Of a DNA stretch of 36,450 nt, positions 29,978 through 36,450 are shown one piece after another. The notes under the pieces are model-generated. The model saw only the letters and a program-made list of their open reading frames with translations. It searched no databases and was not told the DNA's origin. Numbering within the stretch: position 1 is the stretch's first letter; each line of letters opens with the position of its first letter. Origin of the DNA: a virus. The stretch lies in the IMG/VR virus record IMGVR_UViG_3300017963_000507, positions 1 through 36,450 of that record; one strand, written 5' to 3'. The translations under genes and the position numbers were made by a program.

Positions 29978-30662
29978 GAAAATTCCTGTCATGAAGCGCG
30001 GAGATATGATCAGGCGCTTCGAAACGGTTGTTCAGCAGGAAATCGATTTACATAATAATGAGATTTCCTATATTCATACACGGATAAATGAGATATCTTC
30101 TAATATAACAGATTTACAAAAAGAGTTTTCTAAAAAAATAGATGTAACTCGGTCTCAAAATTCAGAAACTAATTCTCATTTATCAGGAATTAAAGAAAAT
30201 AAAGATCTTATTGATGATTTATCGTTAAGGATAAATAATCTGGAAGCATCAAATGCTAGTGATGTCAAAGCTTGTGATCAATACAAAGAGATTTCAAGGA
30301 ATTTTATTACACTTGAAGATGTTGTTAAATTGTTGGAAGATGAGAATAAGAAGACGGCTGGAATTATATCTATTTGCAATGATAAAATTTCTGAAATTTC
30401 TTCAAATCATGAAATTTTCTGTAAGGAGATATGTCGTAGAATTCGTGAGTTGTGTGAGATGGATGAGCGTTGTTTAAAACGATGTGATGAGCTGACATTC
30501 CAAGTAAACGCTTTGTGTGAAATGGTTGAGCATTCTGTTATAAATAGTGATTGGGCAAAAAAAGACATCCAAAAAAAACAAAAACAGCTTTTTGTATTGG
30601 AAAAAAAATTCGAATATCTAGAGACTCTGATTAAGAGAAACACTGGAGGGAGCCGTGAGTAA
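29967..30662 (+). CDS. Long coiled-coil protein of the fibre cluster (231 aa)
   Basis: The frame opens with GTG 29967, overlapping the previous gene; ATG 29991 is an alternative and neither has a good SD. Nearly all residues form heptads (ETVVQQEIDLHNNEISYIHTR and similar), with several cysteines in the C-terminal half (CKEICRRIRELCEMDERCLKRC). Likely a rod or a chaperone for fibre assembly. Confidence 0.6.
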   Translation: MGNKKIPVMKRGDMIRRFETVVQQEIDLHNNEISYIHTRINEISSNITDLQKEFSKKIDVTRSQNSETNSHLSGIKENKDLIDDLSLRINNLEASNASDVKACDQYKEISRNFITLEDVVKLLEDENKKTAGIISICNDKISEISSNHEIFCKEICRRIRELCEMDERCLKRCDELTFQVNALCEMVEHSVINSDWAKKDIQKKQKQLFVLEKKFEYLETLIKRNTGGSRE

Positions 30663-32910
30663 CGCCCATATAATCGATATAGAATCTGCATATCCTCAAA
30701 TACCGACGCAGTTTGACGCTGACACAGGTAGTGCAATCCCTGTTGGAAATATTTTAGAAATATTAGGAGTTACTGTAGCAAATGCAACGTATTCTGGACC
30801 ACTTCACACAACGGGTTCAGGAAATACATTAACGGCTAATATCCAGGTTGGAACCGAACGAACTGGTGCACCAACAGATAAGAATGATGCTGGTATCGTC
30901 TCATTTGATGACACAGTATTTGCAGTTGATGCACATGGATATGTCACATTGAAAAGTGGCCCCGGAACTGTTATAGACTCAATTATCGTTGATAATAATA
31001 CAGCTCCTGGCACAAATCCGGTTGGTCCAGATATAAGTGGTCAAGTGACTATATTAGGGGCTGCTGTTGCTAATCATTCAATTCCTATTGAAACACATTC
31101 AAGAGCGGTAAACACCTTAAATGTAGAGGTTCAAGTAGCGAAATCAACTGTGACATCGCCTGGCAACAAAAATGATGCCGGAATTTGTTCATTTGATAGC
31201 GATCATTTTTCTGTTGATTCAGATGGATTTGTTCAACTCTCCGGCGGAGGGACAGCTGTAGATGAGTTTACAACTGATGTTGCGGGGCCTGTTTCACCTG
31301 ATGTTAATGGAAATGTAAATTTCACTGGTGGACAGGTGTTTTCTGATGGAAGTGTTGCAAACACTGTTGGTCTTTCTGTTGAGGCAACACAGTATACATT
31401 TTTATATGGAGAGGGAAACAATACAGCGATGACAGAGTTGGGCCCACTAACAGATGGTCAACTTATCATTGGTGATACTGGAAATGCTCCTGTGGCTGGT
31501 TCTCTGGCATCTGCTGATGGTTCCATAACAATAACTACTGGCGCCGGAACCATTGATTTATCTGTTGCCGCCGCTGATGATGCTATTTTGACCATTACAG
31601 GAGACGCTGGAGGAGCATTAAGCCCAACTGCAGGAAACATCAATATTCTTGGAGGTTCTCAAGCATTTACTTCAGGAGCTGGATCTACTTTAACAGTTGA
31701 AGTAGATGCAACATTGAATACGTTTTTGGTTGGGGCCGGTGCGGGATCAACAGTCACAGAGTTGGGCCCACTAACAGATGGTCAATTGATTATAGGGGCA
31801 ACCGGCGGGGCTCCAGCAGCGGGATCTTTGGCGAGTGCTGATGGGTCGGTAACGATAACGGCCGGAACTAATTCAGTTGACATATCTGTTAATGGAAATA
31901 TAAAAACAAATTTAACAAATGGAATAGGGTGTCACAACCTTGGTTTGTTTTATTCATCACCAACAGCCACAATTAAAGGTGCTGATAATAACAATTTGTC
32001 AGCAACAAATCCAGCTTATATAACGACGAAAAGCAATGTAACTCCAGGTAAATTAATAACGACAGCAATTACTTCAAATGTAACATTTGCGGATGCTGGT
32101 GGTGCATCAGTGTTTGCTGGTTCTTTGTTTGGATTTCTTACTGGAGACGACTCTTCAACAGTCACAACAGAGACTACCGTATTAACCGGTATTTCGTTTT
32201 TTATATACGCAATGCTTGACTCAAATGATGCAAACCCTGTTTTTTCTATCTCGCCTGTACCAACTATAAAGATTCCAAAAGATGGATCTGCTATATTGGC
32301 TAATGCGGCATCGGGAAGTGCAGACAATCCATATGATTCAATGACTCTAACATCGGTGACAACAGCAAACTATGAAAGTTCAAATGTAACATTGGTTGGA
32401 ACATTTCAGGCAAATATTAATGGGTCTGATGATTGGACAATAACAAGTGTATCGCCAACTAGTTTTTTTGGATTTGGACAATTTTCAATGGAAGGATTTG
32501 GTATTCCATTTGGTTGTTCAAGTGCAGCATCAGGAAGTTTGTTTATTGATAACGGAGGGACTGCGCCGACTATTAATGCTGCCTTATCGACAGCTAAATA
32601 TAATTTATCGGCATTGTCTAGTCAAATTGAAATTGTTTATGATATTACTTTGACAGGTTCTCCTTCAGGTGCGGTTGATGCTAGATTGGTTGGCCCGATT
32701 CCTAGATCTGCAGGACTATCGTTTCTAGGGTTTGGATACATAAAAAAAACAGGAACAGGCGTGTTGTTACCAGTTACAATACAAAGAGGTGAGGGTAATA
32801 ATGCATATTATTTTGATTTACTTAAAAATGATGGAACAACAGCAAAATATCAATATGACGAGTTAGATTCTGGTGATACTTTGTTTTTACAAACAACATA
32901 TAGGATTTAA
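30655..32910 (+). CDS. Tail fibre protein with receptor-binding C-terminus (751 aa)
   Basis: GTG 30655 with SD GGAGGGA is the start. The N-terminal third has two units with the phage-fibre motif KNDAGIVSFDDTVFAVDAHGYV / KNDAGICSFDSDHFSVDSDGFV, then two shaft units VTELGPLTDGQLIIG...AGSLASADGS. From about 415 to the end is a globular domain (HNLGLFYSSPTATIKGADNNNLS, ISFFIYAMLDSNDANPVFSI, DDWTITSVS). The first part of this domain is paralogous to the next gene. It is likely the trimeric receptor-binding fibre. Confidence 0.72.
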   Translation: MSNAHIIDIESAYPQIPTQFDADTGSAIPVGNILEILGVTVANATYSGPLHTTGSGNTLTANIQVGTERTGAPTDKNDAGIVSFDDTVFAVDAHGYVTLKSGPGTVIDSIIVDNNTAPGTNPVGPDISGQVTILGAAVANHSIPIETHSRAVNTLNVEVQVAKSTVTSPGNKNDAGICSFDSDHFSVDSDGFVQLSGGGTAVDEFTTDVAGPVSPDVNGNVNFTGGQVFSDGSVANTVGLSVEATQYTFLYGEGNNTAMTELGPLTDGQLIIGDTGNAPVAGSLASADGSITITTGAGTIDLSVAAADDAILTITGDAGGALSPTAGNINILGGSQAFTSGAGSTLTVEVDATLNTFLVGAGAGSTVTELGPLTDGQLIIGATGGAPAAGSLASADGSVTITAGTNSVDISVNGNIKTNLTNGIGCHNLGLFYSSPTATIKGADNNNLSATNPAYITTKSNVTPGKLITTAITSNVTFADAGGASVFAGSLFGFLTGDDSSTVTTETTVLTGISFFIYAMLDSNDANPVFSISPVPTIKIPKDGSAILANAASGSADNPYDSMTLTSVTTANYESSNVTLVGTFQANINGSDDWTITSVSPTSFFGFGQFSMEGFGIPFGCSSAASGSLFIDNGGTAPTINAALSTAKYNLSALSSQIEIVYDITLTGSPSGAVDARLVGPIPRSAGLSFLGFGYIKKTGTGVLLPVTIQRGEGNNAYYFDLLKNDGTTAKYQYDELDSGDTLFLQTTYRI

Positions 32911-33885
32911 ATGACTAGATTTTATCAAGGAATATATTACGACAATCTTGGAATGTCCTATTCGGGTGGTACATTTACAATACTTGGTGCAGATGGAAGA
33001 AGCTTGTCATCGTCGAACCCTGGTGTTGTTGTTATTCCAAGTAAATCAACACCTGGAGTTTTTGTTGAGTATCAGATTACAGCAGACCAGTCTTTCGAAG
33101 ATGCTGCTGGAACGTCCGATATTACAAATAATCTATTTGGCACAACAACATCAATTGCTTGGGCACAAGACTGTCCGTTTTTCATTTATGCGGTAGCAAA
33201 TAATGCCGAAGACTCAGCACAGTTTATGATCTCTAGGATCCCGCATGCCACAAGTTCTCCGTCAACAGCAAATATAGGTGCTCCAGATGATGCGGTAGCA
33301 GATACTCAAGGAAGCTTTTGGTCTTTAAGTAATATTGATGAAACACTATATGATGAAAATCCATGTGTTTGTCTTGGGTCTTTTGTAATGCAAAAAGATG
33401 CAAGCGACGACTGGACAGTACAGACCTTGTCAAATAGTGATGGATTCAATAGATATCAAGAAGATGTTTATTTCACATATCCAACAAACCAAAATTCAGC
33501 AGCTGTAGGAACACACTGGATATCAAATGCTGGAACTGAACCACAATTTGCAACCGAACAATATGCATATAAAATTACAAAGTCCGGTTACATATGGATA
33601 AACTGTCTTTATGACAATTGTAATGTAGCTGGTGTGGGTTCTCAAACCCTTTCGATGTCTATACCTTTAGAACAGCGTGTTAATTCTCGTGGTCTATTGG
33701 TAAATATTATATGGGTAGATGCAAGTGCTTCAAATGCATTTAAACCTCTTATTTCTTATGGAGCCTCTACAGATAATAATATTTACATGTATACGTCTGG
33801 TGGTACTGCATTTATTACAAATGCAAACTTTGCATCATCAGATGACTTTTACATGCAGGGGTGGTTAACAATAGGTTTTGATTAG
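32911..33885 (+). CDS. Second receptor-binding protein, paralogue of the preceding C-terminus (324 aa)
   Basis: ATG 32911 follows the preceding stop with no gap and no clear SD, implying coupling. Its first 190 residues align with the C-terminal domain of the fibre before it: DNLGMSYSGGTFTILGADGRSLSSSNP, CPFFIYAVANNAEDSAQFMIS, ASDDWTVQTLS. The last 100 residues are unrelated (GYIWINCLYDNCNVAGVGSQ). A shaft is missing, so it may bind to the long fibre or act as an alternative tip. Confidence 0.65.
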   Translation: MTRFYQGIYYDNLGMSYSGGTFTILGADGRSLSSSNPGVVVIPSKSTPGVFVEYQITADQSFEDAAGTSDITNNLFGTTTSIAWAQDCPFFIYAVANNAEDSAQFMISRIPHATSSPSTANIGAPDDAVADTQGSFWSLSNIDETLYDENPCVCLGSFVMQKDASDDWTVQTLSNSDGFNRYQEDVYFTYPTNQNSAAVGTHWISNAGTEPQFATEQYAYKITKSGYIWINCLYDNCNVAGVGSQTLSMSIPLEQRVNSRGLLVNIIWVDASASNAFKPLISYGASTDNNIYMYTSGGTAFITNANFASSDDFYMQGWLTIGFD

Positions 33886-33905
33886 GATATAATTTAAGGA
33901 GTTAA

Positions 33906-34106
33906 ATGAAAACACAGACATCAATTTCACCTCAACTGAGGAATATAGCAATATTTTTCATTTTGGGTGCCCTGGTCTTTGGTTGCTCATATGTCAATAA
34001 ATTTATCGGTATAGATGACGATAATATCATCGAAGAGGTGGCGGAAAAGGCAATTGAGTCAGAGACTGGGCTTGATATTGATCTAACACCATCAACACCG
34101 GAGTAA
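33906..34106 (+). CDS. Small membrane or lipoprotein with acidic tail (66 aa)
   Basis: ATG 33906 with SD AAGGAG. A hydrophobic stretch (IAIFFILGALVFGC) ends at Cys27, a plausible lipobox (LVFGC). The rest, NKFIGIDDDNIIEEVAEKAIESE followed by TGLDIDLTPSTPE, is acidic. Similar tails occur in small proteins of other phages. Paralogue of the next gene. It may be a lysis or host-envelope protein. Confidence 0.62.
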   Translation: MKTQTSISPQLRNIAIFFILGALVFGCSYVNKFIGIDDDNIIEEVAEKAIESETGLDIDLTPSTPE

Positions 34107-34109
34107 GTT

Positions 34110-34349
34110 ATGCCTTCAAAGAAAAAGCCAGAAGAAAAAAAATGTTCAACTATGGCACAGTGTCAAAAAACTGCAATGATAGCTATTGTGGCCTTTATTC
34201 TTGCTGTTACGATGTCTTTGGTTGTTATTTCCATAAATAAATATTTCAATTTGGGTGATGATAATCAAGTTGAGGAATTTATTGAGGATGTTGTTGGCAA
34301 TGTTACTAGAATTGAGGTTGACTATACACCATTTTCAGAGGAAAAATAG
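34110..34349 (+). CDS. Small membrane protein, paralogue of the preceding one (79 aa)
   Basis: ATG 34110, three bases after the previous stop. The N-terminus is basic (MPSKKKPEEKKCSTM), with a membrane helix at 23-42 (MIAIVAFILAVTMSLVVISI) and a tail NKYFNLGDDNQVEEFIEDVV-TRIEVDYTPFSEE parallel to the preceding protein's NKFIGIDDDNIIEEVAEKAI-TGLDIDLTPSTPE. The first has a lipobox and this has none, so they may sit in different membrane contexts as a pair. Confidence 0.62.
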   Translation: MPSKKKPEEKKCSTMAQCQKTAMIAIVAFILAVTMSLVVISINKYFNLGDDNQVEEFIEDVVGNVTRIEVDYTPFSEEK

Positions 34350-35114
34350 ATGAGCAATTCTGGGTTGGCTGGTGAAAAGGGTGATGCGCAAGTAATAGGA
34401 ACGCTGACAGACAATAAATTATTGCGTGGAGATGGTGGTAAAAGACTTCAGGATAGTGGAATTACCGTAGATGACCTTAACAATATGACAAACATTAACA
34501 CGTTAGACGTTGTTGATGATGCTACGACCCGCTCTAATTTAGGTTTAACGATAGGAGCTGATATTCAAGCCTGGGATGCTGGACTAGATTCGTTATCTGG
34601 ACTTCCAGGAACGGGTATGGTTGTGCAAAGTGCAGCAGACACTTTTACTAACGGATCTATAACTTCATTGGATGGTTCTATTTCTGTTTCATTTTCATCA
34701 CCAAATTACGACATATCTGTGGTGAGTTCTGCTGGGACAAATTATGTTACAGAGAGTGGTACGGCGATACCTTCATCAAACATTCTTAATTTAGTATCTG
34801 GCAGGAATGTTTCGATGTCTGGCAGCACAAATAATGTTACTATCAATTCGTTAAGCAGTGTGGTGTCTAAGAGTGCTAACTATACCATGACTGAAGATGA
34901 TTTTGTGGTTCTATGCACAGGAAATTTTACGGTTACCTTACCTACAGCTGTTGGAGTAACTGGAAAGCAGATTGATGTTAAGAATATTAGCAATGGTATC
35001 ATAACGGTAGATGGTGCTGGAGTTGAAACGATTGATGGACAATTAACACAAACGCTCAATCAAGATGAAACAATAACAATAATTAGTGATGGTTCAAACT
35101 GGTATATAATATGA
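34350..35114 (+). CDS. Fibre-cluster tail protein (254 aa)
   Basis: ATG 34350 follows the preceding stop. The start GTLTDNKLLRGDGGKRLQDSGITVDD and TRSNLGLTIGADIQAWDAGLD are typical phage fibre attachment motifs. The C-terminal 80 residues contain SANYTMTEDDFVVLCTG-NFTVTLP and QIDVKNISNGIITVDG, the recurrent fibre knob. It overlaps the next gene by four bases (ATGA). Confidence 0.7.
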   Translation: MSNSGLAGEKGDAQVIGTLTDNKLLRGDGGKRLQDSGITVDDLNNMTNINTLDVVDDATTRSNLGLTIGADIQAWDAGLDSLSGLPGTGMVVQSAADTFTNGSITSLDGSISVSFSSPNYDISVVSSAGTNYVTESGTAIPSSNILNLVSGRNVSMSGSTNNVTINSLSSVVSKSANYTMTEDDFVVLCTGNFTVTLPTAVGVTGKQIDVKNISNGIITVDGAGVETIDGQLTQTLNQDETITIISDGSNWYII

Positions 35115-36367
35115 CACAACTCAGAAATGTAAATATACAATCTCAAGATTCTTTTAGTATTGATGCGTTTGGAAGGTGGCGCGTGTCAAATCCGATCACA
35201 CTATTCGACTCTAAGAACATCTTCGACGACGACGGTCTTGCGGCGAGCGTTGAGAATCAACCGTTATTTTGGGATAACGCAGAGATAAGTGGTGGGAGCA
35301 CTTCAACAGCTTATGAAGCTAATGAATCTACACAAACTATTTCTGTGGCTTTAAACACTGCTGGAGTTCGTGCAAGACAGACTAAAATGAGGTTTAACTA
35401 TCAGCCAGGAAAGAGTCATTTGGCAATTGTTACTTTCAATCTAGAAAGTTTAGATTCTGGAGTTACTAAATGTGTTGGTTATTTTGATGAAAAAAATGGC
35501 ATATTCCTAGAGGGTGATGGCTCATCAATGAGTTTTGTCAGAAGGACATATACTAGCGGATCTGCAGTAGATAATTCAGTGGCTCAGGCATCTTGGAATA
35601 TAGATACGATGGATGGATCTGGAACATCTGGGATAACTCTTGATTTTACCACTACTCAGATTCTTTTTATAGATATGGAGTGGTTGGGGGTTGGAAGGGT
35701 AAGAGCCGGATTTGTTATCGATGGAAAAATATATTATGCTCACGAGTTTTTAAATACAAATAGCTTGACAATCCCATATATGCAAACTCCAAATCTTCCT
35801 ATCAGATATGAGATAGAGAATGATGGAACAGGAGCAGCTAGCACATTAAATTGTATCTGCAGCACAGTTATTTCTGAAGGAGGATCTTCTGATCTTGGTG
35901 TGACAAGATATGCTTCTACGTCAACACATGTTGATGCTGATGCTGCGGCAACCACGTACGCCGTTGTTGGAATAAAGCTTAAGTCTGAATACATAGGGGC
36001 AACGATAAATATTTTATCTGTTTCATTAATTGAAGTTGCTAGTTCCAAAGATTTAGAATGGGTACTCTATTTAAATCCTACTGTTGCTGGCACTTTCACA
36101 TATGCAGATGAAACGAATAGTGCCGTTCAGACGGCAAAAGGTGCAACAGCAAATACGGTGACTGGAGGAACGAGGTTGTCTGGCGGATTTTTCAATTCAG
36201 ATCGTGGTGGTGTGGCTGGAAATGTAAATGAGGGGATTCCATCGGCATTAACACTTGGATCGACGATAAGTGGAACGGTAGACGAAATTGTTTTGTGTGT
36301 AAAAAATCTAACTGGTGTTACAAATAGTGATGTGTATGGTTCGCTGACATGGAGGGAGCTAGTATAA
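35111..36367 (+). CDS. Virion protein with the DAFGRxRVSNP motif (418 aa)
   Basis: Near the start is IDAFGRWRVSNPITLFDSKN, a motif found in structural proteins of many unrelated phages. It is followed by a lectin-like beta-sandwich (QTKMRFNYQPGKSHLAIVTF, CVGYFDEKNGIFLEGDG, MEWLGVGRVRAGFVIDGKIYYAHEF) and a C-terminal beta domain. Probably a fibre-associated adhesin. Start in an ATGA overlap. Confidence 0.7.
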   Translation: MTQLRNVNIQSQDSFSIDAFGRWRVSNPITLFDSKNIFDDDGLAASVENQPLFWDNAEISGGSTSTAYEANESTQTISVALNTAGVRARQTKMRFNYQPGKSHLAIVTFNLESLDSGVTKCVGYFDEKNGIFLEGDGSSMSFVRRTYTSGSAVDNSVAQASWNIDTMDGSGTSGITLDFTTTQILFIDMEWLGVGRVRAGFVIDGKIYYAHEFLNTNSLTIPYMQTPNLPIRYEIENDGTGAASTLNCICSTVISEGGSSDLGVTRYASTSTHVDADAAATTYAVVGIKLKSEYIGATINILSVSLIEVASSKDLEWVLYLNPTVAGTFTYADETNSAVQTAKGATANTVTGGTRLSGGFFNSDRGGVAGNVNEGIPSALTLGSTISGTVDEIVLCVKNLTGVTNSDVYGSLTWRELV

Positions 36368-36429
36368 ATTACTAATAAAAGTCAGTGATGAAATAAGACT
36401 CTTGAATAATCCTTTCAAGGAGCTGGTTT

Positions 36430-36450
36430 ATGTGGTCGGATAGCTCATCA
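36430..36450 (+). CDS. Start of a further gene, cut by window edge
   Basis: ATG 36430 with AAGGAG at 36416-36421. Only MWSDSSS is visible. The good SD is the main support. Confidence 0.5.

Noticed and set aside
26093-36367. Diversity-generating retroelement linked to the fibre duplication
   Set aside because: No reverse transcriptase is visible, and the copies differ at scattered sites without adenine bias that I can see.

Overview
The window is a contiguous piece of an AT-rich tailed double-stranded DNA phage genome. It may be free or integrated; no integrase, attachment site, tRNA or ribosomal gene is visible. Genes are tightly packed, ATGA or TAATG overlaps are common, and most starts have a good Shine-Dalgarno (SD) site. 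The head module pairs a P22-type portal with an N4 gp56-type major capsid protein, and no tape measure or contractile sheath gene is seen, so a short-tailed (podovirus-like) virion is the best guess. The host cannot be named from the sequence.

Layout. 1-2169 is a leftward early block: the end of one gene, a 36-residue lipoprotein, two small coiled proteins, an ERF single-strand annealing protein and a PD-(D/E)XK exonuclease. 2170-2650 is a divergent control region with an operator-like palindrome, a promoter and a leader terminator. 2653-6973 runs rightward: a cysteine-rich protein, an antisense RNA locus, a replication initiator with iterons inside its gene, an HNH nuclease, many small proteins, a SpoVG-like protein and a RusA-like resolvase. 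7030-8210 is a leftward block of four small genes. From 8403 the late genes run rightward: terminase, portal, small basic proteins, scaffold, capsid, connector and hub proteins and internal virion proteins, to 24678. 24675-25982 is a leftward island: a ribbon-helix-helix regulator, small proteins and an HNH homing nuclease. 26093-36450 holds a long series of fibre and receptor-binding genes, some duplicated in tandem.

The window is rich in genetic parasites. The large terminase carries an intein inside its ATP-binding loop and is also split into two reading frames. The capsid gene is interrupted by a group I intron whose LAGLIDADG gene points the opposite way. Two HNH genes are present, one flanked by a 17-bp duplication of a translation start region.

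The most novel signals are RNA-level. A 92-nt element occurs twice after fibre genes, and its only three differences fall in one stem and keep it paired. A leftward small RNA with two competing hairpins lies antisense to the replication-gene leader. A 17-nt translation leader shared by recombination genes has an exact inverted copy in the loop of a hairpin on a leftward transcript.

How the genes work together: ERF, exonuclease, RusA and the initiator with its embedded origin make and recombine DNA. Scaffold, capsid and portal build the procapsid. TerS and TerL package it. Connector, hub and internal proteins complete the tail machine, and the fibre series recognises the host.
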